A stretch of 43,644 nucleotides of DNA from Pirellulales bacterium (GTDB lineage: Bacteria; Planctomycetota; Planctomycetia; Pirellulales; Thermoguttaceae): NCBI GenBank assembly GCA_016928165.1, contig JAFGLH010000158.1, forward strand, positions 1 to 43,644, given 5' to 3'. Shown here in pieces: positions 26,878 through 34,170 of this stretch (the stretch's first letter is position 1; the number at the start of each line of letters is the position of its first letter). The translations under genes were made by a program, and so were the position numbers. The notes under the pieces are model-generated. The model did no database searches and was not told the DNA's origin. It saw only the letters and a program-made list of their open reading frames with translations.

Positions 26878-28404
26878 ATGATTAAACATTGCGTCGCGGC
26901 GTTGGTATTAATATCGGTAATTGCGGCTTCAGCCGCCGCGGCGCCGTTTGTCCCGCCGCAGGCGGACGGATTCGTCGGACTGTGGTACGGCTACACGAAC
27001 GGCGAGTATTACGCGGGCGGGTTGGGCACGTTTCCCCAACAAATTCACCCGATGGCCTACTACGCAGCCGACGCGGGCGAGGGCGGACGGACCTTCTTCG
27101 TCTACGGCGGCGCCACGCAGGCCTCGCCGACCAACCTGCTGACGACGATCTCGTATTACGACCACGCCACCGGACAGGTCGCCCGGCCGAGAATCCTCAA
27201 CAATAAAGGGACCAACGACGGCCACGACAATCCGTCGATGATGCTCGACGACGACGGATACGTCTACGTCTTCTCGAACGCCCACGGCACCTTGCGGAAT
27301 TCGTATGTTTACCGCGGTACGCGGCCCTACTCGATCGACGAGTTCGAAACGGTCCTCACACTGCCGGGCAGCGCGAACTTCTCTTATTCCCAGCCGTGGT
27401 ATGTGCCCGAGCAAGGGTTTATGCTACTGCATACATTTTACCAATCGAATCCCGCTCGGCGATTGTATTTCAACACCAGCGCCGACGGCTTGAATTGGAA
27501 ATACAATTGGGCCGTCGGCGGAGCGAACTCGCGGCCGTCGTTGGCCGCCATGCCGAACGGCAACTATCAAGTCAGCGGGATGCGCGGCCAAACGGTCGGC
27601 ACGGCCTTCAACACCAGCGTCGACAACGACCGCCGCACGAACCTCTATTACGTCGAGACCTCGGACCTGGGCAATACCTGGAAGACGGCCGGGGGCGTCG
27701 CCGTGAACACGCCGATGACCGATCCAGGCTGCGCCGCGCTGGTCCACGATTATCAAGCGGAGGGGCTGTTCGTCTTCCTGAAAGAGGTCCGCTTCGACTC
27801 CGCCGGTCAACCGGTCCTGCTCTACTTGACCTCCTCGACGGTGGACACGAACGATCTCTCAACGCCGCGGACCTGGCACACCGCCCGATTCGACCCGGCC
27901 TCGGACCAATGGATTATTCGCCGCGCCTTCGAGTCGGACAACAACTACGACCACGGCACGTTTTACATCGAGGACGACGGCACGTGGCGGATCATCGCTC
28001 CGACCAATGCCGGGCCGCAAGCCGGCAAGACCGGCGGCGACATGGCCGTCTGGATCAGCGACGACCAAGGCGCCAATTGGGAAAAGACGTCGCTGTTGAC
28101 TCACGACGGACAGTACAACAACACATACGCCCGTCAGCCGGTCAATGCCGACGACGACTTCTATGCCTTCTGGGCTGACGGCGACGCCAGCCCCAAAGTC
28201 TCGCTCTCCACGCTTTATTTTACCGACAAGGACGGGACCGGCGTGTGGCGGCTGCCGACGACGATGAGCGGCGATTTCGCCACGCCGGAATTGGCGTACA
28301 CGCCCGTCGCGCTGCCCGAGCCGGGCACGGTCTGCCTGCTGGCCGTCGGCGGCGGGATGATGCTGATCGGCTTATCGGCCAAACATCTCCGTCCGCGAAA
28401 GTAA
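26878..28404 (+). CDS. PEP-CTERM BNR/sialidase-type beta-propeller protein
   Basis: 508 residues. ATG 26878 has GGAG 10 bases upstream; a frame extending 99 bases upstream is only the palindrome. Signal peptide CVAALVLISVIAASAAAA. The body has BNR_4-like blades: NDGHDNPSMMLDDDGYVYVFSNAHG, then Asp/Ser-box-like turns (SDLGNTWKT, SDDQGANWEKTS). The tail LPEPGTVCLLAVGGGMMLIGL plus RPRK is a PEP-CTERM-type sorting signal. Relatives are sialidase-fold proteins found with polysaccharide-degrading genes. The catalytic sialidase residues cannot be confirmed, so a binding or lyase role is equally open. It is the second PEP-CTERM protein in the locus. Confidence 0.83.
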   Translation: MIKHCVAALVLISVIAASAAAAPFVPPQADGFVGLWYGYTNGEYYAGGLGTFPQQIHPMAYYAADAGEGGRTFFVYGGATQASPTNLLTTISYYDHATGQVARPRILNNKGTNDGHDNPSMMLDDDGYVYVFSNAHGTLRNSYVYRGTRPYSIDEFETVLTLPGSANFSYSQPWYVPEQGFMLLHTFYQSNPARRLYFNTSADGLNWKYNWAVGGANSRPSLAAMPNGNYQVSGMRGQTVGTAFNTSVDNDRRTNLYYVETSDLGNTWKTAGGVAVNTPMTDPGCAALVHDYQAEGLFVFLKEVRFDSAGQPVLLYLTSSTVDTNDLSTPRTWHTARFDPASDQWIIRRAFESDNNYDHGTFYIEDDGTWRIIAPTNAGPQAGKTGGDMAVWISDDQGANWEKTSLLTHDGQYNNTYARQPVNADDDFYAFWADGDASPKVSLSTLYFTDKDGTGVWRLPTTMSGDFATPELAYTPVALPEPGTVCLLAVGGGMMLIGLSAKHLRPRK

Positions 28405-28415
28405 TGGACATGTGG

Positions 28416-28568
28416 GGTGCGTGAAACGCACCGCGGCCATTATTCAGCAGCCGTTCAAAAATTACTCCCCTCTCCCGCAAGCGGGAGAGGGGTCGGGGGT
28501 GAGGGCGGTTGGCGCATGAAAAACAGAAGTTATTTTTGAACGGCGAATTACGGTGCGTTTCGCGCACC
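28416..28568. repeat. Nested inverted repeats around a family-B hairpin
   Basis: Outer hairpins GGTGCGT-GAA-ACGCACC (28416-28432) and GGTGCG-TTTCG-CGCACC (28552-28568) are inverted copies. Inside them CCGTTCAAAAAT (28451-28462) pairs exactly with ATTTTTGAACGG (28532-28543). Inside that sits the family-B hairpin (28467-28478 with 28481-28492). The simplest reading is one repeat inserted into another. Confidence 0.75.
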
Positions 28569-28586
28569 ATATGGGAGATTGTCGGA

Positions 28587-30485
28587 ATGCACTCGAATAG
28601 CTTTTTCGCGGCTTTGTTTTTTGTAATTGTCTGTATTTCCACTTCGTCGGGAGAAGAAAACCCGACGCCTTGGTGGCAAACGGAAACGGCGCTGGACAAC
28701 CAGGGTCGATTGCTGTTGGACGGCAGGTCCTGGTGGGCGCGGGCCGAGAAACTGAAAGTCGGCGGGTCTTTCAAGTTAAACAGCGAATCGCCGGGCGGGG
28801 GGCGAATGATCGTCCGCCGCGAGCGGCTCGTCTTTCCCCCGCCGAAATCGAAAACCGTCGAAGCCGTCGTTTGGATAATCGACGACGACGGTGACATGCG
28901 CCCGACCGACGCCGACGGGGACAAAGACAGCGATTGTTACGTCGTCGATGACGACGGCGACGGCAAGGCGGATCAGATGGTCGATTACATCGACAACGAC
29001 GGCGACGGACGGGCCGACGAGATGGACATGCGGTATTTCGCCGACGGACAGATGCGGATGGCCTGGTTCAGCACCGACCTCGACCGCGACGGACGCATGT
29101 GGAACGCCTCCCTGTATCGCTACGTCTACACACCGTACAGCGACGACGATCCGAACCACCCGGACCCTTACGACGCCTCGGGCAACGCGGAGATCATCGT
29201 CAATAAATTCGATCCGGAACAAAAGCGATGGTGGCCCGCCAGCGAATGTCCCTTCGCCTGGTACGACACCGACGGCGACGGAACGACGGAGATGATGATC
29301 CGCGCGGCGGCCGTTCCGTGGGCGCCGTATCCGCCTCGGGAAATAGACGGCGGCAACACCCATTGCAACACGCGCCCCTTCGAGCCGCGATTTAGGGAAG
29401 TCTCGCTGGGGGCGATTAGATATTGCGTCGATCTGACCGGATCGAGTTCATCACGGCGCCGCGTCCACTACGACCTGAGCCTAAACATGACTGGGCGGAC
29501 GCCGTATCGGTTCGAGGGGATGGAGCGGACGAATCCGCTCCGCCGCCCGCCGAAAACGATCGTCTGCGTTCCTCACGAGGCCTTGCCCGAATTGGCCGAT
29601 AAATACCACGCCCTTCAGACCGGCTTGAGTTGGTTCGAGTATCCGGACGACGCGATTTCGATCGGCTGCCCGCCGCATGAAGACAAGGACCGGCACCCGG
29701 ACGGCGTTTGCTGGGCGTGGGACCGCCGCTATATGCACGACACGGGCGGGCCGACGCAGTACTGGAACATCCGCCGCGAGTTCAATCCCGTGCCGAGCGA
29801 CCGCCGCGAACTCTATTACTCGCTGGTCGATCGGCGGATACATCTCAAAGGAGCGAGGGAAGGATGGATCCGCGTCGGACATCTTGGCGGCGGCGGGGAA
29901 CAGTGGGGCGAAATCCGCTTCTTCGACACCGACGAGGACGGCTTCTTCGACCGTTGGGAAACATATCGCCACGGTCACCCGCGGTCGGCGCGCATCTCGA
30001 CGGTCCGCGACCAGCGGGTTCGCCCCTTGCCGCGCGACTGGAAAAAACTCCAAAAACTCTTCAGCGAAGAGCTGTTGCCCGAGGCGCTTCGGGCAAACGA
30101 AAAGCTAATCGCGACGATGCGCGCGGCGGACGCGGATCACCACCCGCCCGAATATCTAGAAAAAGCCCTCCGGCAAGCCTCCTTCGACACCGAAAAGCTC
30201 TACGTGTTGGAAATTATTCGTGAAAGCAGATATCTGGCATTGCGTAAAAAGTTGGCCGAACGTCATTGCCGCATGATGGCAGCCGCCCCGCGCGACGATG
30301 CAAAGTCCGACCGCGACGACGCCAAGTCCGTCGCGGCATGGAAATTGGCCGAGATGCTTGCCAGGCTCGACGCCGCCTACGGCGAAGGCCGCTATCGACG
30401 GGCCGCGACGATATTGGACGACATTGCCTCTCGCGATGAATTGCGGGAGGCGTCTTCGAACGACTCGCGGCGGGGGAAGGATTAA
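28587..30485 (+). CDS. Secreted Asp-rich, calcium-binding-type protein of unknown function
   Basis: 632 residues. ATG 28587 has GGGAG 9 bases upstream; an earlier in-frame TTG lies in repeat DNA. Signal peptide MHSNSFFAALFFVIVCISTSSG. Residues ~90-150 carry several DxDxDG loops (DDDGD, DADGDKD, DDDGDGKAD, DNDGDGRAD). More lie near 165 (DLDRDGR), 227 (DTDGDGTTE) and 448 (DTDEDGFFD). These resemble thrombospondin type 3 or dockerin/EF-hand calcium loops spread along the chain. The central part is rich in Trp, Tyr and Arg. The C-terminal ~150 residues are helical and charged. I do not recognise the family. Its position suggests a surface or periplasmic role. Confidence 0.75.
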   Translation: MHSNSFFAALFFVIVCISTSSGEENPTPWWQTETALDNQGRLLLDGRSWWARAEKLKVGGSFKLNSESPGGGRMIVRRERLVFPPPKSKTVEAVVWIIDDDGDMRPTDADGDKDSDCYVVDDDGDGKADQMVDYIDNDGDGRADEMDMRYFADGQMRMAWFSTDLDRDGRMWNASLYRYVYTPYSDDDPNHPDPYDASGNAEIIVNKFDPEQKRWWPASECPFAWYDTDGDGTTEMMIRAAAVPWAPYPPREIDGGNTHCNTRPFEPRFREVSLGAIRYCVDLTGSSSSRRRVHYDLSLNMTGRTPYRFEGMERTNPLRRPPKTIVCVPHEALPELADKYHALQTGLSWFEYPDDAISIGCPPHEDKDRHPDGVCWAWDRRYMHDTGGPTQYWNIRREFNPVPSDRRELYYSLVDRRIHLKGAREGWIRVGHLGGGGEQWGEIRFFDTDEDGFFDRWETYRHGHPRSARISTVRDQRVRPLPRDWKKLQKLFSEELLPEALRANEKLIATMRAADADHHPPEYLEKALRQASFDTEKLYVLEIIRESRYLALRKKLAERHCRMMAAAPRDDAKSDRDDAKSVAAWKLAEMLARLDAAYGEGRYRRAATILDDIASRDELREASSNDSRRGKD

Positions 30486-30498
30486 GGAACTCCAGCAT

Positions 30499-30550
30499 TA
30501 CTCCCTCGCCCACTCGCATGAGAGGGTTCGGAAGCAAGGTGGGAGGAGTA
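30499..30550. repeat. Degenerate hairpin repeat (family B-like)
   Basis: TACTCCCTCGCCCAC (30499-30513) and GTGGGAGGAGTA (30539-30550) are imperfect inverted repeats in the gap between convergent genes. The pattern (CTCCC...GAGAGGGTT...GGGAG) resembles families at 25194 and 28467, but diverged. Confidence 0.45.
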
Positions 30551-30561
30551 TTGTAAAGTCG

Positions 30562-31008
30562 TTAAGTCCGTTCTCCGCCGTCGGCGTCTTTTTCGGCCTC
30601 GTCGTCGGCCAGTCCGTCTTTGATGAACCGCTCGACCGCATCCTCGCTCTGTCCACCGACCAGCACCCTACGCATCCACCCCTTGGAGGTCTTGCGGTAC
30701 ATGACCAACTGCGGCACCGGCCCTCCCCCGGTAAGGTCCTCGGCAAGTTCACGATTGCGGTCGGGGTTGACCAAGGCGAAAACAATTTTCTTAAAGACGC
30801 CTCGCTTCCGCAGCCGGGGCAATACGGTCCTTTTCATGGTCTGACACGGGCCGCACCAATCCGTTCCCACCATCACCAGCAACGGTTTGCCGGTCTCGAT
30901 CGTTTCGCGATGGGCCGCCGCGTACGTTTCGTCGGACGCCGTGGTAGCCTCCGCCCCCGCAAGAACCAAACCTGAGCATACAACGGCAGCGCACAAAGCG
31001 GATGTCAT
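30562..31008 (-). CDS. Secreted thioredoxin-like protein
   Basis: 148 residues. AGAGGAG lies 7 bases before the ATG. Signal peptide LCAAVVCSGLVLAGAEA. The thioredoxin-fold core has the redox motif WCGPC in VMVGTDWCGPCQTMKRTV and the cis-Pro in GGPVPQLVMY. WCGPC suggests a reductant or redox-relay protein in the periplasm rather than a DsbA-type oxidase. It is short for a full thioredoxin with signal, and the C-terminal tail is acidic. No partner gene is adjacent; it diverges from the Gfo/Idh/MocA gene across 269 bases. Confidence 0.85.
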   Translation of the reverse strand: MTSALCAAVVCSGLVLAGAEATTASDETYAAAHRETIETGKPLLVMVGTDWCGPCQTMKRTVLPRLRKRGVFKKIVFALVNPDRNRELAEDLTGGGPVPQLVMYRKTSKGWMRRVLVGGQSEDAVERFIKDGLADDEAEKDADGGERT

Positions 31009-31277
31009 GGAAAATCTCCTCTGTCCTGTTCGGTGGGTATCTAAGGCGGGAATATCCGTGGCGGATGCCCCCTATTCCGCAAACACTTATTCAGTATAAA
31101 TGGGAATCCTGCGTTGGCAAGTACGGCGGAGGGAGGTTTGACGGCTGAAACCTCAGGCGGCCGCTTCCCTGGATTTCCTGTATCTCCCGCCTTATCCTTT
31201 CTACGCATTCAAGAGAAATCTAATGGCATACGATTATTCGATGGAAGTCGATATAATCGTGGGCAAAGGAGTATTTC

Positions 31278-32291
31278 ATGCGGTTGCGCGTCGGACTGAT
31301 CGGATTGGGCGAATCGTGGCAGACGCGTCACGCCCCGGCCTTGCGGGCCTTGGCCGACCGTTTCGAGGTCCGGGCGATCTGCGACCAGGTGCGTCACCGC
31401 GCTGAAGGGGCGGCCGATGATTTTCGCGCCGAGGCGGTCGACGGATACCACGCCTTGGTGCAGCGGGAAGACATCGACGCCGTATTGGTCCTTTCGCCCC
31501 AATGGTTCGGCGAATTGCCCATCCTGGCGGCGTGCGACTCTGGCAAGGCCGTCTATTGCGCCGTCGGGCTGGAGCTTGATTCCGAAGAGACGGAAAAAAT
31601 CAAACGGCGGGTGGACGAGGCGGGAATCGCCTTCGTGGCCGAGTTTCCCAGGCGATACATGCCCGCCACGCTGCGACTAAAAGAGTTGATCGCCACCCAA
31701 CTCGGAACTCCGCGATTGTTGTTCTGCCATCAGAGGTCGGTCGTCGAAGGGCCGTCCGCCGAGACGACCCGCCCACGGCCGGGGCGGTCGATGTTTCAGC
31801 ACATCATCGGCCAGGTCGATTGGTGTCATTACGTAATGGACAGGCGACCGAGCTACGTGACCGGCGTAATGCACTTTGCCGACGAGAATGACAAGAGCGA
31901 AGACTATCGAATGCTGAACTTGGATTTTTCCACCCCCGAGAAGCCGGGCATGGGGCCGATCGCTCAGATCAGTTGCGGCCGCTACATTCCGGCCGGCTGG
32001 GAAGAGGCCATCTCCTATCGGCTCCTGCCCGGTCTGCAAGCGTCGTGCGAAAAGGGGATCGCCTTCGTCGATCTGCCGAGCAACTTGGTATGGTTCAACG
32101 AAGCAGGACGACACCAGGAATCGCTCGATAGCGAGCGGCCGCTGGGCGAGGTCTTGCTGACCAACTTCCACCGCTCCGTCACCAGTCTGGTGCGACGGAC
32201 CACCGACTTGGAAGACGCGTATTTCGCCCTCAGGGTAGTACAGGCCGCATGGCTGAGCCACGAAAAAGGCCGCCGCGTGGAATTGTTTTAG
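31278..32291 (+). CDS. Gfo/Idh/MocA-family oxidoreductase
   Basis: 337 residues, cytoplasmic (no signal). AAAGGAG lies 6 bases before the ATG. N-terminal Rossmann domain: RVGLIGLGESWQTRHAPAL, which has the GxGxxx-type NAD(P) loop with a Glu-Ser substitution. A C-terminal alpha/beta domain includes FQHIIGQVDWCHYVMD. The EKP motif that usually holds the catalytic Lys is replaced by the sequence CAVGLELDSEE. Loss of that Lys suggests a divergent or non-catalytic member. Typical relatives oxidise sugars, inositol or sugar nucleotides. It is a single gene with no sugar operon beside it. Confidence 0.83.
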   Translation: MRLRVGLIGLGESWQTRHAPALRALADRFEVRAICDQVRHRAEGAADDFRAEAVDGYHALVQREDIDAVLVLSPQWFGELPILAACDSGKAVYCAVGLELDSEETEKIKRRVDEAGIAFVAEFPRRYMPATLRLKELIATQLGTPRLLFCHQRSVVEGPSAETTRPRPGRSMFQHIIGQVDWCHYVMDRRPSYVTGVMHFADENDKSEDYRMLNLDFSTPEKPGMGPIAQISCGRYIPAGWEEAISYRLLPGLQASCEKGIAFVDLPSNLVWFNEAGRHQESLDSERPLGEVLLTNFHRSVTSLVRRTTDLEDAYFALRVVQAAWLSHEKGRRVELF

Positions 32292-32387
32292 AAATTTATT
32301 CCCCCTTCTCTTTGGCAGAAGGCTGCTGCTCGGTCCCGTCTCAATTTGGGAAAGGGATGGGGTGAGAGCTGGTCGGCCGGCGGGTGG

Positions 32388-32406
32388 CACTGGCGTCTCG
32401 CCAGTG
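32388..32406. repeat. Palindrome (family D), intergenic copy
   Basis: CACTGGCG (32388-32395), TCT, CGCCAGTG (32399-32406). A second, shorter GGCGCC/CACTGGC fragment follows to ~32440. Upstream, 32299-32368 (TTCCCCCTTCTC... GGGAAAGGGATGGGGTG) looks like a worn family-B repeat. The gap (32292-32457) lies between convergent genes. Confidence 0.65.
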
Positions 32407-32457
32407 TTCTTGTTATGCACTGGCAAGGCGCCAGCGCCGCCCATGCACAACAAAGCG

Positions 32458-32988
32458 CTAACGTTTATTTCCGGCCCGGCCGTTCTCGCTTCGCGCGAGC
32501 ACGAACAATAGGTCGCTCAGCCGGTTTACGTAGGCCGACAAGGACGGGGAAACGGCCGACGGCTCAGCGCGGGCCAGCGAAACCAGACGCCGCTCGGCGC
32601 GGCGGCAGACGGCCCTGGCGACGTGCAGCACCGCCGCCGCCCGGCCGCCGCCGCCGGGAACGAGGAACTCTCGCAGCGGTTCTAGTTCGGCGTCGTGGCG
32701 GTCGATGGCCCGCTCCAAATCCTCGATGTCGGACGCTCCGATCGGTTTGATACCCGGTGGAACGCTTGGAAAAACGACCTCCGCGCGGACGGCGGTCATG
32801 CGGCGCTGGATGCTTTCCAGCAACGCGGCGACGTTCTCGGCCATCGGCTCGCAGCGGGCCAATCCGAGCAGGCAGTCCAACTCGTCCAACTCGCCGCAGA
32901 CCTCCAGCCGGGGCGCGTCCTTCGCCGCGCGGCCGCCGCCGGGCAGGTCCGTCTCTCCGTTGTCGCCGTTGCGGGTGTAAATTTTCAC
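32458..32988 (-). CDS. PduO-type cob(I)alamin adenosyltransferase
   Basis: 176 residues. It converts cob(I)alamin and ATP to adenosylcobalamin. The opening MKIYTRNGDNGETDLPGGGR is the ATP-binding signature (usual TGDxGxT, here NGDNGET). The helix RAVCRRAERRLV and YVNRLSDLLFVLAR are the family motifs near the active site. The start is GTG 32988, 9 bases after the stop of the upstream gene, so the two are translationally close and share an mRNA. No B12-dependent mutase or diol dehydratase lies in the window. Confidence 0.9.
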   Translation of the reverse strand: MKIYTRNGDNGETDLPGGGRAAKDAPRLEVCGELDELDCLLGLARCEPMAENVAALLESIQRRMTAVRAEVVFPSVPPGIKPIGASDIEDLERAIDRHDAELEPLREFLVPGGGGRAAAVLHVARAVCRRAERRLVSLARAEPSAVSPSLSAYVNRLSDLLFVLARSENGRAGNKR

Positions 32989-32997
32989 AAGTTACTT

Positions 32998-34023
32998 TCA
33001 TCCTCGCCAGGGGCGCTTGCGCTCCTTGAACTTGCTTATGCAACGGGCGGCGATCTTCACGTCCTGCTCGACCTGGAAGTCGAACATCCCAGCCAGCACG
33101 AAGTCGGCCCCCTTGCGGAAAGCGTAGGAGAAAGCGACGTTCGGGCGGATGGCCCCGGCGGCCATTACCTTGAACGCCACCCAGGGCTTCTCGACTTTTT
33201 CCATGAAGTCCGCCGTCTCCTCCGCGTCGAAGCACCAGAGGTTGTCGTTGCCGCGGTTGTGGTCGGTCGGCTCCCGCTTGAGCCATTCCCATTCCTCGCG
33301 GCTTGCCTCGGGCGTGGCCGACCAGTAGCGGTCGATGTGCAATGTTTTGACGTAGAAATCGGGATCGAGTTTGTTTTTTTCGCAAGCGACCGGTATTTTC
33401 AGCGAGTGGCTGCCGACTCCCGCCGGCACGCCCTGGGCCTTGATCTTATCGATCGCCCAGCCGAAGAGTTCAATGTCTCCGCCGTCGCGGACGTATTTAT
33501 CGGCGTCGCCGCCGTGCAGATAAACGAGCGTGGCCCCTTGGCCGACCAGGCGTTTGATCTCCTCCTCCATGCGATTCTTGTCCGCCGACACCGCGGCGCA
33601 GACTATTGTTTGGATCTTTTCGGAGCGGTTCCGGTTGAACTTCAGCACCGGGTCCCAGGCGGCGGGGGCAATCTGGATCGTGTTGATGCCGCAGGCCAGG
33701 GAGATTTCCAGCGTCTCGAAAATTTTCGCTTCGGTGTTGTACGACTTGAAGAGTTTCGAGACGTACATCAAGTCGCGGGCGTGGGCCCAGCCGCCGATCA
33801 GGTTGCCGCCCAGCACGAGCCGACTGATGGAGACGCCGCGGATTTTACCTTGTTCGAGAGCGCCGGGCGGGATGTCGGTCTTCGGCTTGTCGTTTCCCGC
33901 CGCGCCGGTCTCGATTGCGGCCAACAGCGCGTCTTCCTCGATGCTGCCGCCGGCGGCCAGAATTCCTCCGGCGCCCAGCGCGGTTTTCGCCAAGAAGCAG
34001 CGACGGTCGGTCTTTTCGGACAT
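32998..34023 (-). CDS. Tat-exported aldo/keto-reductase-like barrel protein
   Basis: 341 residues. GGAG lies 8 bases before the ATG. The N-terminus DRRCFLAKTALGAGG is a twin-arginine signal. The body resembles an aldo/keto reductase-type TIM barrel (VSISRLVLGGNLIGGWAH, DLMYVSKLF, KRLVGQGATLVYLHGG, and a closing GADFVLAGMFDFQVEQDV). The usual Asp-Tyr catalytic stretch after the GxNxxDT motif reads GINTIQIAPAAWD, so the standard active-site Asp and Tyr are not where expected. Reductase activity is therefore doubtful. Tat export suggests a cofactor bound in the cytoplasm. The PduO gene starts 9 bases after its stop. Confidence 0.78.
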   Translation of the reverse strand: MSEKTDRRCFLAKTALGAGGILAAGGSIEEDALLAAIETGAAGNDKPKTDIPPGALEQGKIRGVSISRLVLGGNLIGGWAHARDLMYVSKLFKSYNTEAKIFETLEISLACGINTIQIAPAAWDPVLKFNRNRSEKIQTIVCAAVSADKNRMEEEIKRLVGQGATLVYLHGGDADKYVRDGGDIELFGWAIDKIKAQGVPAGVGSHSLKIPVACEKNKLDPDFYVKTLHIDRYWSATPEASREEWEWLKREPTDHNRGNDNLWCFDAEETADFMEKVEKPWVAFKVMAAGAIRPNVAFSYAFRKGADFVLAGMFDFQVEQDVKIAARCISKFKERKRPWRG

Positions 34024-34074
34024 GGGAGGGACTCCATCTTGAGGCGGGTGATCGTTAATTCATTATACACACAA

Positions 34075-34165
34075 TGTAAAGCCGCGGCCAGTGGTCGCGC
34101 CACTGAATAGGTGACGGGCATGGCGGCACTCCGTCGTCGGCGCAACCGATAGTCGCGGCTTTGCA
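34075..34165. mobile_element. MITE-like 91-bp element with terminal inverted repeats
   Basis: The ends TGTAAAGCCGCG (34075-34086) and CGCGGCTTTGCA (34154-34165) are inverted at 11 of 12 positions. Inside is a hairpin CAGTGG-TCGCG-CCACTG (34089-34105). It has no coding capacity. Bases 34073-34102 match the macB-linker repeat at 28 of 30. It lies between the Tat-protein gene and the transglutaminase gene, ending 6 bases before the latter's stop. Confidence 0.65.
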
Positions 34166-34170
34166 ACAGA

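Noticed and set aside
25194-28506. Family-B repeats as a CRISPR array
   Set aside because: Only two good copies, over 3 kb apart, with genes between them; no regular spacing or spacers.
32695-34110. A 471-codon frame antisense to the PduO and Tat-protein genes
   Set aside because: It spans two clear genes and their junction; no Shine-Dalgarno and no recognisable domain.
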